Shown piece by piece: positions 44,042-52,251 of a stretch of DNA of 64,000 bases. Numbering within the stretch: the first letter of the stretch is position 1; the number at the start of each line of letters is the position of its first letter. The notes under the pieces were generated by a model. It saw only the letters and a program-made list of their open reading frames with translations, searched no databases and had not been told where the DNA came from. The translations under genes were made by a program, and so were the position numbers. The stretch comes from DASPSM01 sp036008465 (GTDB lineage: Bacteria; Planctomycetota; Planctomycetia; Planctomycetales; Planctomycetaceae): positions 1 to 64,000 of the forward strand of contig DASYNP010000121.1 of assembly GCA_036008465.1 (NCBI GenBank), given 5' to 3'.

Positions 44042-46564
44042 ATGTTCAGCAGCCCCACCGACAGCTCGTTCTTACGAGCCGCCGCGTCTCAGTCTTCCAT
44101 TCGCCTGAAGGAAGTGCGCGATCGGCTCGATTCCGTCGTCGATTACGTCGTCGACGGGATCATCACCATCGACGACGGCGGGCTGATCGAGACCCTCAAT
44201 CCGGCTGCTGAAAAACTTTTCAATTACTCGGCCGCCGAGCTGATCGGTCGGAGCGTGAGCCTCCTGGTCTCGGCCCCGCCCGAAAATGGCGACAAAGCCG
44301 AGGTCGCCGACGAGCCTAAGATCCGCGTCGCCGAGATTGCCGGTACCGGTCGTGAGGTCGTCGGCCGCCGCAAGGATGGCTCGATTTTCCCCATCGACCT
44401 GGCCGTCAGCTCGTTTTCGCGGGCCGGTCGCCAGTTTTTCACCGGCATCATTCGAGACATCTCGGAACGGAAGAAACTCGAATTCGAACAGCAGGACGCG
44501 CACGAGCGGCTGCAAGAGGCCAACGAGCGGCTGCGCTCCGTCGTCGATTACGTGGTCGATGGCATCGTCACGATCGACGAGCAGGGAACAATTGCCTCGT
44601 GGAACCGCTCGGCCGAGAGGATCTTTGGCTACTCGGCCGGCGAAATGATCGGGGAAAACATCACGCGGCTGATGCCCGAGCCTCATCGCAGCGAGCATGA
44701 CACCCACTTGGCCAGCTATGCCCAGACGGGGATCGCCAAGGTCGTCGGCATCAATCGCGAAATGATCGCCCAGCGCAAGGACGGCACGGTTTTTCCGATC
44801 GACCTGGCCGTCAGCGAATATGTCCTGCAGGGCAAGCGGCTCTTTACCGGCATCATTCGCGACATTACAGAGCGCAAGCGAGCCGACGCACGGACCAAGT
44901 TTCTGGTCAACGCGACGAATTTGCTGGCGAGCGTAGTCGATTCGTCGAGCCTGCTGTCGCGGGTGGCCAAAATGCCGGTGCCGCACTTTGCCGATTGGTG
45001 CGTCGTCGACCTCTGCGGTCCCAGTGCCGAGGGGGAGCGGGGATGCGTGCTGAATTGGGCCGTGCACCACACCGACTCCGAACAGAAAACGATTTTGCGC
45101 CGGCTCAAGAAACGTCTGCCGAACACATTCGGCTCGGGATCACTCGTGGGCAACGTTCTGCGGCATGGAAAGCCGCGGATGGTGGCCGACGCGGTCAACC
45201 CGTTCGAATATGCCGAGCCGCTGACGCCCGAAGACCGGGATCTTTTGTGCGGCCTCGATTCTCAATCGATGATCTGCGTGCCGCTTGCGACGCATCGCGT
45301 GACCTTTGGGGCGATCACGTTTGTGCTTTCGGGAACGTCGCGGAAATACTGTGCCGAGGATCTCGAGGCGGCCCAAGACTTTGCCCAGCGGGCCTCGATC
45401 GCGATCGAGAACTCGCGCTTGTACGAAGAGGTCAAGGAGGCCGACCGCCGCAAGGACGAATTTCTGGCGACGCTGGCGCACGAACTGCGCAATCCCCTGG
45501 CCCCGGTGCGCAATGCGCTCGAAATCGCCCGCACTCCGGGCGTCGATGAGCAAGTTGCCGACAAGGCCCTCACCGTCATTGACCGTCAGGTCGATCACAT
45601 GGTGCGGCTGGTCGACGACCTGCTCGACCTCTCGCGGCTCATGCGCGGCAAAATCCAACTGCGGCCGGAGCGGCTATTGCTGAAGGACGTGATCGCACGC
45701 TCGATCGAAACGGCCCGCCCCCTGATCGACGCACACGGACATAAACTAGAGGTCAGCGTGCCGAAGGGCCCCGTGGCCCTGTTTGCCGATCCTGTGCGCT
45801 TGGAGCAGATCATCTCCAATCTGCTTGACAACGCGGCCAAGTACACAGAGCGCGGCGGACTGATCAAGCTCCGCGCGAAGGCCCGCGGGGACCAGGTTGT
45901 CATCAAGGTGCGCGACACGGGGATCGGCATCGATCCGCAGATCCTGCCGCATTTGTTCGATCTCTTCCGCCAGGCCGAGTCGTCGCTCGAGCGCTCGCGC
46001 GGTGGGCTGGGCATCGGCCTGACTTTGGTGCGCCGACTGGTCGACATCCACGGCGGCAAAGTCGAGGCGCGCAGCGACGGACTGGGAACGGGTGCCGAAT
46101 TCATCGTCCGCTTGCCGCTGCATAAGGAACTCGCCCCGGCGCCGGAGATCATTCGCACTGACTCGGAGCAGGCCAACGGCCCGCAGCTTCGAATCCTGGT
46201 CGTGGACGACAACGTCGACGCCGCCGAGATGCTCTCCACGCTCTTGCGCCTCGACGGTCATCGTGTGTGGGTGGTTCACGACGGACGGGCGGCCCTCGAT
46301 GCGGCACAGGCCTATCGCCCCGACGTCATTCTGCTCGACATCGGCTTGCCGGAGCTGAACGGCTACGAAGTGGCCAAATCGCTGCGAACGCGCGAGAAGC
46401 ACCGGCGGATCATCATCATCGCCATGACCGGCTATGGGCAAGAGCGCGACTGCCAGCGCTCCCTCGACGCCGGCTGCGACGCCCACCTCACCAAGCCGGT
46501 TGCACCCCAGGCGCTCAGAGCCTTTTTGCGGGATTTGAACGGCAAGGCCGTGCAGAAGTCGTAA
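44042..46564 (+). CDS. Hybrid histidine kinase, PAS-PAS-GAF-HisKA-HATPase-REC
   Basis: 840 residues from ATG 44042; the longer frame to 43946 has no ribosome site. Two near-identical PAS domains (SVVDYVVDGIITIDDGGLIE and SVVDYVVDGIVTIDEQGTIA) are each followed by an F-T-G-I-I-R-D-I-(S/T)-E-R-K PAC end. A GAF-like domain spans about 290-460. HisKA with RRKDEFLATLAHELRNPL places the acceptor His at 480. HATPase motifs are NLLDNAAKYT, RDTGIGID and GGLGIGLTLVRRL. A receiver starts LRILVVDDNVDAAEMLS with Asp in VILLDIGLPELNG. No membrane span is visible, so it senses a cytoplasmic signal, possibly redox or light through PAS/GAF cofactors. Its kinase core closely resembles the one coupled to the KaiC-like gene, so the two are paralogues. 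Confidence 0.93.
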   Translation: MFSSPTDSSFLRAAASQSSIRLKEVRDRLDSVVDYVVDGIITIDDGGLIETLNPAAEKLFNYSAAELIGRSVSLLVSAPPENGDKAEVADEPKIRVAEIAGTGREVVGRRKDGSIFPIDLAVSSFSRAGRQFFTGIIRDISERKKLEFEQQDAHERLQEANERLRSVVDYVVDGIVTIDEQGTIASWNRSAERIFGYSAGEMIGENITRLMPEPHRSEHDTHLASYAQTGIAKVVGINREMIAQRKDGTVFPIDLAVSEYVLQGKRLFTGIIRDITERKRADARTKFLVNATNLLASVVDSSSLLSRVAKMPVPHFADWCVVDLCGPSAEGERGCVLNWAVHHTDSEQKTILRRLKKRLPNTFGSGSLVGNVLRHGKPRMVADAVNPFEYAEPLTPEDRDLLCGLDSQSMICVPLATHRVTFGAITFVLSGTSRKYCAEDLEAAQDFAQRASIAIENSRLYEEVKEADRRKDEFLATLAHELRNPLAPVRNALEIARTPGVDEQVADKALTVIDRQVDHMVRLVDDLLDLSRLMRGKIQLRPERLLLKDVIARSIETARPLIDAHGHKLEVSVPKGPVALFADPVRLEQIISNLLDNAAKYTERGGLIKLRAKARGDQVVIKVRDTGIGIDPQILPHLFDLFRQAESSLERSRGGLGIGLTLVRRLVDIHGGKVEARSDGLGTGAEFIVRLPLHKELAPAPEIIRTDSEQANGPQLRILVVDDNVDAAEMLSTLLRLDGHRVWVVHDGRAALDAAQAYRPDVILLDIGLPELNGYEVAKSLRTREKHRRIIIIAMTGYGQERDCQRSLDAGCDAHLTKPVAPQALRAFLRDLNGKAVQKS

Positions 46565-46602
46565 ATGCGGGAATTGAGCTCGCAGGGAATCGCCGCGCCG
46601 GT

Positions 46603-48219
46603 TCAGTGTGTCGACCTTCGGTGAGCATCGAAAAAGTCAAAGATCTCGTTGACCGACGTCACGGCCACTGAGATGTGGTCGCCCTGCGGGTATTCGAGGT
46701 ATTTGACGTCGTAGCCCAACTCCTTGGTCTTTTTCGCCACCTCCCGACAGCCGGCCACGGGGACCAGCGCATCCTTCACGCCGGCGACGATGATCAGCGG
46801 GATCTTCGGGCCTGACTTGAGAGCCGTTTCCAAAAGTGACGACATCCGCGATCCGGCGATTGGAGCGAGTGCTGCGAATTGATCGCGGTGTGAGAGACCG
46901 ATCAGCCACGTGCCGGCCGAACCCATCGAATGGCCGGCCAGGTAGACGCGGTTGGGATCGATGCTGTAGGACTTTTGCACCAGCTCGGTGACGTCCAATA
47001 CGTCGCGCTCGGCACCGTTGGTCTTTTGATATCCGCTCAATGGGCCGCGACCGTTTACCGCCACAACGATGTAGCCGCGCTCTTCTGCCAGCTTGGGCCA
47101 GCGGCCCTCATAACGGTCGAAGAAGTTATTCTCGTCTCCGCCCGCTCCGTGCAAGAGCGTAATCATCGGATATCGCTTCGACTTGTCGTAGTTGGTTGGT
47201 ACGTAGACTCTGTACGGCACGAGCTTGCCGTCGAACGTCGTGCGGTAGGCGAGTCGCAGGTCGCCCGTGGCGCCAGCGAGTGGATCGCGACCCTCGTTGA
47301 GTGCAGTGGCCAGTTTGCTCGCAGTATCAAGAGCGGCGTCGAAGTCCATCGCCTCGGAGAGGGCAAACCCCCGGGCTCGATAGACAGTGTGCAAATAGCC
47401 CGTCAGATTCTGGAATGCGCCGCCCAAATAGCTGAGTTGAGCGAGCCGGATCGTATCCAGCAGATAACGCCCGCTCGTCGCGGCCCGACTTTTCTGGTCG
47501 GGGAGCAGATCAATCATCTTCTGGGCCGTGCCAAGCCTCCGAGTGAGACCGTCAATCACGAAGAACGAGCGGTAATACTCGTAGAGCGTTTCGTTCTTCG
47601 AATTTTTCAGCGTGGCACGCAGCAAGTGGAGGCCCGGCCCGACACGCTTCGAAGGGTCGAAGATCAGCCCCACGGTCTCTCCTTGCCGGCGATTCTTCAC
47701 GTCGCCCAGCACGATGCCCGGCTCAATCGCAATCTTTTCATTCCCGTTCGAGTTGGGACCTTCCGGCCTTTGCCCCTCGGGACTCACCTTGTCGGGCTTG
47801 AGCAGATCAAGCTCGAGTCGATAGGGAGCCGCCTCGGCGGCCGGAGCGTCGAACAAGAAAGTCGCCCGGCACTGCAAGGGCTCCCCGGCGGCGACGACCT
47901 TGGCATTGATGGCGAAATCGAGAGCCGTGGCCAACTCTGCATCCGAGGTCCACTTGCCGGCATTCATCAACGACATGGCGTGCGTAAAGTCGCGATACGC
48001 CGCGACGGGATTTCCGAGCGCGTTGCGGCCCGCCTCGTCTAACAAGGGCTTGACGGAACTCAGATCGCCGCTGCGATCGGCATACGCCATGCGCACGGTG
48101 CTCGACGAGAGCCGCGCGAATACGACGTCAGCCGGAGTGATTTGAGCGCCGCACGGATGAGAGGCCGCACCGACGACGAACAACGAAAGCGCAAGGAGCC
48201 GACCGCGAGTGCGTGTCAT
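46603..48219 (-). CDS. Exported esterase of the alpha/beta-hydrolase (poly-hydroxybutyrate depolymerase-like) type
   Basis: 538 residues with signal peptide (about 1-26, RLLALSLFVVGAASHPCGAQ). Residues about 27-300 are a helical/beta region of unknown type (VFARLSSSTVRMAYADRSGD). The hydrolase domain follows: YPMITLLHGAGGDENNFFDR, YIVVAVNGRGPLSGYQ, nucleophile Ser in VYLAGHSMGSAGTWLIG, Asp in IIVAGVKDALVPVAG and His in YLEYPQGDHISVAV. This is the order of esterase-D/feruloyl-esterase/PHB-depolymerase-like secreted enzymes. It should cleave an ester bond outside the cytoplasm. It follows the PLP decarboxylase by 19 nt on the same strand and is probably co-transcribed with it, although no functional link is obvious. 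Confidence 0.9.
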   Translation of the reverse strand: MTRTRGRLLALSLFVVGAASHPCGAQITPADVVFARLSSSTVRMAYADRSGDLSSVKPLLDEAGRNALGNPVAAYRDFTHAMSLMNAGKWTSDAELATALDFAINAKVVAAGEPLQCRATFLFDAPAAEAAPYRLELDLLKPDKVSPEGQRPEGPNSNGNEKIAIEPGIVLGDVKNRRQGETVGLIFDPSKRVGPGLHLLRATLKNSKNETLYEYYRSFFVIDGLTRRLGTAQKMIDLLPDQKSRAATSGRYLLDTIRLAQLSYLGGAFQNLTGYLHTVYRARGFALSEAMDFDAALDTASKLATALNEGRDPLAGATGDLRLAYRTTFDGKLVPYRVYVPTNYDKSKRYPMITLLHGAGGDENNFFDRYEGRWPKLAEERGYIVVAVNGRGPLSGYQKTNGAERDVLDVTELVQKSYSIDPNRVYLAGHSMGSAGTWLIGLSHRDQFAALAPIAGSRMSSLLETALKSGPKIPLIIVAGVKDALVPVAGCREVAKKTKELGYDVKYLEYPQGDHISVAVTSVNEIFDFFDAHRRSTH

Positions 48220-48238
48220 AGAAGGTACCTTGAATGGC

Positions 48239-49687
48239 TCAAGAGCTGGACTGCAACGGCGACAATTCTCGATGATGCGCTCTTCCTACTTCGTTTGCCA
48301 GCACAGATGCCACGGCGTTAATGGCCCTTTGCACATCGGATTCCGAGGTTCGCCAGTTGACCACGCTGACGCGCATGGCTCTCTTGTCGCGCCAAGTTGT
48401 CCCGCTGAAAAATGCTTCACCCGTCGCATTGACCGCTGCAATGACTTGTTCGGTTCGGGCGTCGTGATCGGCCGGCCGCGCGTCAGGTCGCAAGTCGAGA
48501 AATCGCACCAATCCCTGGTTGAGTTTCGGCGTCCACAGCAGCTCCGCTCCGGGCAGCTTGCCGATGCCGGTGACGATTGCCTCTGCATGAGAGCATGAGC
48601 GGTCGATCAGCTCTTCTAGACCCGCTCGTCCGAGCTCTTTGATAGCCGCGTAGACCGTGAAGCCGCGGCTGCGTCGCGACCACTCGGGGTTCCAGTCAAT
48701 CTCGTTGCGTGCCTGCTCTTCGAGAGTGATATAGTTTGCGCTGATCGTCATGCTGGCTTGGTGTGCGTCACGATCGCGAACGAACGCGAAGCCGCAGTCG
48801 AAGGGGACGTTCAACCACTTATGCCCGTCGGTGGCCCAGCTGTGGGCCAACTCGACGCCGGCGGTGAGCGATCGTTTGGAACGACTCGCGCGGGCCATGA
48901 GTCCAAAGGCGCCGTCGATATGCACCCAGGCTCGTTGGCGCGTCGCATAGGGAATCAGCTCGTTGAAGTTCTCGAACGCGCCGATGTTGAGATCGGCAGC
49001 GTTTAGCACGACGATCTTTGGACCATGTTCCTTCTCGAGAGCCGCCTTGAAACTCTCGACGTCGATCTGGCCGTAGGAGTTTGTCGGGACGGCAATGATA
49101 TTTTCATTTCCCAGACCCAGAAAGCGGATCGCCCGGTCGACCGAGGCATGACGTTGCTCGCTCACAATCGTCCTGATCGTCGGCGCGTCGAAGAGCCCCC
49201 GCTCATTGATGTTCCAGTCGAGGTCTCGCAGCACGGCATATCGAGCGGCGGCCAGACAGGTGAAGTGCGCCAACTGACAACCGGTTGTCAGCGCAGATGA
49301 AGCGTCGACAGGAAGGTCGAGTAACTCCTTGAGCCAGGATCCGACAACTTCCTCGGCAACCGCGGCACTCGGACTTGTGGCAAACAGAGCGGCGTTCTGA
49401 TTCCAGGTCGACGTGAGCCAGTCGGCAGCAAGGGCCGACTCGAGCGCCCCGCCGATCACCCAAGCAAAGAAGCGGCCACCCGCCGATCCCAGATGGCCGC
49501 CAGCCGTTTTCGTCACTAGCTCCTCAATGACCTGCAGAGGATCCGTGCCGCCTTCGGGCAATGGGCCACCGAGGCGTGCTCGGAGATCGTCGAGTCCAAC
49601 CGTCGAATTAACCGGGCGATGTTCGAGTTCTTCGAGGTACTTGGTCGCATGGTCGAGCGCGCGTTGCAATGCGTTGACGTTGTCCAT
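48239..49687 (-). CDS. PLP-dependent group II amino-acid decarboxylase
   Basis: 482 residues from ATG 49685-49687 (MDNVNALQRALDHATKYLEE); the longer frame upstream shows no conserved sequence. The fold is that of aromatic-amino-acid or glutamate decarboxylases. Motifs: LTTGCQLAHFTCLAAARYAV (cofactor-phosphate region), HIDGAFGLMARASRSKR (Asp to the pyridine N) and SWATDGHKWLNVPFDCG, where Lys forms the Schiff base. The reaction would be decarboxylation of an L-amino acid to an amine in the cytoplasm. The amino acid cannot be predicted. The C-terminal segment includes V-N-W-R-T-S-E-S-D-V, typical of this family. It leads an apparent two-gene unit with the exported esterase (19-nt gap). Confidence 0.92.
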   Translation of the reverse strand: MDNVNALQRALDHATKYLEELEHRPVNSTVGLDDLRARLGGPLPEGGTDPLQVIEELVTKTAGGHLGSAGGRFFAWVIGGALESALAADWLTSTWNQNAALFATSPSAAVAEEVVGSWLKELLDLPVDASSALTTGCQLAHFTCLAAARYAVLRDLDWNINERGLFDAPTIRTIVSEQRHASVDRAIRFLGLGNENIIAVPTNSYGQIDVESFKAALEKEHGPKIVVLNAADLNIGAFENFNELIPYATRQRAWVHIDGAFGLMARASRSKRSLTAGVELAHSWATDGHKWLNVPFDCGFAFVRDRDAHQASMTISANYITLEEQARNEIDWNPEWSRRSRGFTVYAAIKELGRAGLEELIDRSCSHAEAIVTGIGKLPGAELLWTPKLNQGLVRFLDLRPDARPADHDARTEQVIAAVNATGEAFFSGTTWRDKRAMRVSVVNWRTSESDVQRAINAVASVLANEVGRAHHRELSPLQSSS

Positions 49688-50054
49688 CCGAAATGTCCTT
49701 CCGAGGGCAATGCTGCCGAGGCTCGGACCGATGTGCGGCGATTCGGCGTCGCTCGTCGCGGTTTTCAATCTTGGACCAGGATACTTCGGGCCGACACGAT
49801 GGTTCGATGCGTTTCTTGCCTTCGAATTCGCTTTGCGTGGCAACTCGGGCTCCGTCGCGTGATGCGGAGATCGACACGCTTGTCGGCGCTAAGTTCATTT
49901 CGTATTCGGGTCGCGAAGGAAGCCGGAGTGCCGAAGCAAAGGACTCCTGCTTTGACGGCCTCGCATTGGTAGACCGGCGCAAAGCCAGCTGCTACAAAGC
50001 GATCGTACGTATCAGCATGTGTGCATACGTTGCTCGTTTCCTGAGGTGGGAACC
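49688..50054. other. Intergenic region, 367 bp, no gene recognised
   Basis: Divergent promoter region between the decarboxylase (minus strand) and DUF1501 (plus strand) genes. Short frames on both strands show nothing recognisable. It should contain the two divergent promoters, none of which I can pick out with certainty. Confidence 0.5.
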
Positions 50055-51398
50055 ATGTTCGCAATTTGTCAGCAGGGAGCGGCAGGCGATTGCGACGGAG
50101 TCACTCGACGCAGCTTTCTGCGGTCCGGAGCCTTGTCGTTTGGCGGGATAACCTTGGGTGATTTGCTTCGCTGCCGGGCGGAATCGCAGGCCCCCAGAAG
50201 CCGGCGGCAGAAATCGGTCATCATGGTCCATCTCAGCGGTGGGCCGTCGCATCTCGACATGTACGACATGAAGCCGGATGCGCCTCGTGAATACCGTGGC
50301 GAGTTCAGCCCGATCCGCACCAACGTCCCCGGCATCGAAATCTGTGAACTAATGCCGATGCAGGCGAAGATCGCGGACAAGTTCGCGATCCTTCGCGGCT
50401 GCCAGCTGGCCAACCTGCACACGGGCAACGCGTTCTATAGCGGCTATGCCTGGCAGGAATCACCGCGGGCGTCGGTGCCGGGAGAGGCACAGCGTCCCGC
50501 GTTGGGATCCGTCGTGAGTCGGCTGCGACCCAGCAGACCTGGCATTCCGAGCTATGTCAGCGTGGACAATCCGCCCGACTGGGAACGAGCCTACTACGTC
50601 GGCCTCGAACACGAGCCGTTCCGCGTTGGAGGAGGCAGCAACCCGGAAGCGTTCGAGAACATGGCACGCCGAAAGCAAGTCAGCGTTGCGCGGCTGGAGA
50701 AGCGGAACGAGCTGCTTCAAGGATTCGACACGTTTCGCCGCAGCCTGCAAGAAAATGGAACGATGAAAAGCATCGATGCGTTTCAGAGTCGAGCCTTGGA
50801 GATTGTCGCCTCTGGCAAAGTGCGGGCGGCCTTTGAAATCGACAAAGAGCCCCAACACATTCGGACACGGTACGGAGAAGGCGCCGGTCCGAACGGCACG
50901 CGATTCGGTCGATCGCTGCTCTTGGCACGGCGTTTGGTGGAAGCGGGCGTGTCCGTGGTGACACAGTGCTTTTCGGGATGGGACACGCATCGCGACAATT
51001 TTCGCGATCTGCGCGGGATGCTTCCGCCGTTGGACCAGGCACTTTACGGATTGATCACGGACCTCGACGAACGCGGATTGCTCTCCGACGTCGCGGTCCT
51101 AGTCGGGGGCGAATTCGGTCGAACGCCGCGGATCGGCGATCAAACGCCCGATGGCCGCGGTCATTGGCCTGAGGCCGGATTTCTCTGGATTGCGGGGGGC
51201 GGATTGAGGACGGGCCAGATCATCGGCGAGACCGACGCGCGGGGCGAAAAAGTCATCGGGAGCCCGATCCAGATCCAGAACGTCCTGGCGACGCTCTATC
51301 GCGTCCTCGGCATCGACCCGGCCACAACGCTCCGCGACTATCGGGGCCGGCCGCAGTATGTCTTGGAACGCCGCGAACCCGTCGCCGGGCTGATCTGA
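50055..51398 (+). CDS. DUF1501 protein with Tat-like leader
   Basis: 447 residues from ATG 50055 with GAGGTGGGAACC upstream. A twin-arginine leader is present (GVTRRSFLRSGALSFGGITL). The DUF1501 pattern follows: KSVIMVHLSGGPSHLDMYDM, EYRGEFSPIRTNVPGIEICE, a middle segment with FAILRGCQLANLHTGNAFYS, then VSVVTQCFSGWDTHRDNFRD and LVGGEFGRTPRIGDQTPDGR with GHWPEAGFLWIAGGG. The fold belongs with alkaline-phosphatase/sulfatase-like proteins, with conserved His and Asp (S-H-L-D, W-D-T-H, G-R-x-H/G-H-W) as probable metal ligands. Planctomycetes carry many copies, often beside DUF1549/DUF1553 cytochrome genes. That partner is absent here. Activity is unproven. Confidence 0.93.
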   Translation: MFAICQQGAAGDCDGVTRRSFLRSGALSFGGITLGDLLRCRAESQAPRSRRQKSVIMVHLSGGPSHLDMYDMKPDAPREYRGEFSPIRTNVPGIEICELMPMQAKIADKFAILRGCQLANLHTGNAFYSGYAWQESPRASVPGEAQRPALGSVVSRLRPSRPGIPSYVSVDNPPDWERAYYVGLEHEPFRVGGGSNPEAFENMARRKQVSVARLEKRNELLQGFDTFRRSLQENGTMKSIDAFQSRALEIVASGKVRAAFEIDKEPQHIRTRYGEGAGPNGTRFGRSLLLARRLVEAGVSVVTQCFSGWDTHRDNFRDLRGMLPPLDQALYGLITDLDERGLLSDVAVLVGGEFGRTPRIGDQTPDGRGHWPEAGFLWIAGGGLRTGQIIGETDARGEKVIGSPIQIQNVLATLYRVLGIDPATTLRDYRGRPQYVLERREPVAGLI

Positions 51399-51553
51399 CG
51401 CAATTGCGCCGCGGAAATCGCGTCGCGTTTCGCCTCGGCCGAGGGTCGATTGCCAGAGGCCGAATTTCTTGTCCCGCGCCCTTGCAACGATTTCGATGAT
51501 GATCTATTGATGCAATCCGGACGCCCGGCCGAAGGCTCCGGTGTCCCTCCTAC

Positions 51554-51692
51554 GCAGGCAGAAACGAGACGAGTCGAACGAACATTCCCCGATAGCTCAA
51601 TGGTAGAGCGAGTCCGCCGCAGGCGGATTAACCGCAGGCAGAAACGAGACGAATCGAACGAACATTCCCCGATAGCTCAATGGTAGAGCGAG
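51554..51692 (+). repeat. Tandem duplication, 80-bp period, containing 5' half of tRNA-Asn
   Basis: A 59-bp segment at 51554-51612 is repeated at 51634-51692 with one difference (GAGTCG against GAATCG). Both start GCAGGCAGAAACGAGACG and end with GGTAGAGCGAG, that is, 32 bp of upstream sequence plus the first 27 bp of tRNA-Asn. The first copy runs into a palindrome, the second into the intact tRNA. Confidence 0.9.
51586..51635 (+). pseudogene. tRNA-Asn 5' fragment interrupted by palindrome
   Basis: The first 27 nt equal the intact tRNA-Asn (acceptor 5' strand, D arm, start of anticodon arm). Where the intact gene has CGGCTG, this copy has TCCGCCGCAGGCGGA (51613-51627), a palindrome with 3-nt loop. 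TTAACCGC follows as in the tRNA and then the match ends at 51635. The anticodon GTT is destroyed, and no 3' half is present on this side, so it cannot make a tRNA. Confidence 0.85.
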
Positions 51693-51737
51693 CGGCTGTT
51701 AACCGCTAGGTTCTAGGTTCGAGTCCTAGTCGGGGAG
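51666..51737 (+). tRNA. tRNA-Asn (anticodon GTT)
   Basis: The 72 nt form a cloverleaf: acceptor TCCCCGA/TCGGGGA with discriminator G, D arm GCTC-AATGGTA-GAGC, anticodon arm AGCGG-CTGTTAA-CCGCT with anticodon GTT, variable loop AGGTT, and T arm CTAGG-TTCGAGT-CCTAG. No CCA is encoded. It sits between two fragments of itself. The GIY-YIG frame starts only one base after its last base, so the acceptor strand GGGGAG is in the place of that gene's ribosome site. I see no clear promoter directly upstream, since that DNA is the 59-bp duplicated segment. Confidence 0.95.
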
Positions 51738-51738
51738 C

Positions 51739-52020
51739 TTGAGATACACCGTCTACGTGCTCATCAGCGAATCGACCGGACGCCGGTACGTCGGACAAAC
51801 AGAGGATCTTGATCGCCGGATTTGTGAGCACAACTCGAAGATCCACAACCCGCGCAAATTCACCTTCCGCAATTCCGGACCGTGGCGGTTGCTTCACAAA
51901 GAGGAGTTTGCCACGCGCGCCGCGGCAATGGCCCGAGAGAAGTGGCTCAAGTCGGAGCCGGTCGCGCGTGGCTCGACATTCTCGATCGAGCGAGTCCGCC
52001 GTAGGCGGATTAACCGCTAG
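51739..52020 (+). CDS. GIY-YIG nuclease-family protein, directly after tRNA-Asn
   Basis: 93 residues. The TTG start at 51739-51741 is needed because the first strand Y-T-V-Y-V-L (the GIY part) begins at residue 3. The Y-V-G motif is in GRRYVGQTEDLDRRICEHN, where Arg after the second motif is the catalytic Arg, and a later Glu in EKWLKSEP could be the metal ligand. It is the size of the small UvrC/YhbQ-like GIY-YIG proteins (about 85-100 residues). The C-terminus, IERVRRRRINR, is encoded by the palindrome at 51995-52009 and tRNA-like sequence, so the original C-terminus was probably replaced. GGGGAG of the tRNA acceptor serves as the only ribosome site. These proteins can nick DNA; the target here is unknown. 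Confidence 0.8.
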   Translation: MRYTVYVLISESTGRRYVGQTEDLDRRICEHNSKIHNPRKFTFRNSGPWRLLHKEEFATRAAAMAREKWLKSEPVARGSTFSIERVRRRRINR

Positions 52021-52048
52021 GTTCTAGGTTCGAGTCCTAGTCGGGGAG
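51988..52048 (+). pseudogene. tRNA-Asn 3' fragment preceded by palindrome
   Basis: GAGCGAG and TCCGCCGTAGGCGGA (51995-52009) are followed by TTAACCGCTAGGTTCTAGG and the complete T arm and acceptor 3' strand of tRNA-Asn, ending TCGGGGAG at 52048. It is the mirror partner of the 5' fragment at 51586: the same palindrome (one base different in its loop) sits in the same place of the tRNA, replacing CGGCTG. The 5' half is lacking. As in the intact locus, a GIY-YIG reading frame starts directly after it. Confidence 0.85.
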
Positions 52049-52049
52049 C

Positions 52050-52205
52050 TTGAGATACACCGTCTACGTGCTCATCAGCGAATCGACCGGACGCCGGTAC
52101 GTCGGACTAACCGACGATTTTGATCGCCGGGTTGTGCAGCGGTTGCGGCGGCTCTCATCGCCGCAACCACGTCGCCCCGGGAACCCGCTGATTTCTGCCT
52201 CTTAA
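52050..52205 (+). pseudogene. Truncated GIY-YIG nuclease gene, second copy
   Basis: A TTG frame right behind the tRNA-Asn 3' fragment repeats the first 19 codons of the gene at 51739 without change (RYTVYVLISESTGRRYVG). It then differs by substitutions (LTDDFDRRVVQRL against QTEDLDRRICEHN) and continues as an unrelated Arg/Pro-rich tail to a TAA at about 52203-52205, about 51 residues. It lacks the last third with the Glu. Substitutions indicate this copy is not a fresh duplicate; it is an older paralogue that lost its 3' half. Confidence 0.8.
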
Positions 52206-52251
52206 TAGCATGTGACGCGGTCTGCGTTACCACGCGACGCAAACGACGCAG

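Noticed and set aside
51554..52048. CRISPR-like array at the tRNA-Asn repeats
   Set aside because: There are only two direct repeats with unequal distances. They consist of tRNA sequence, and no cas genes are near.
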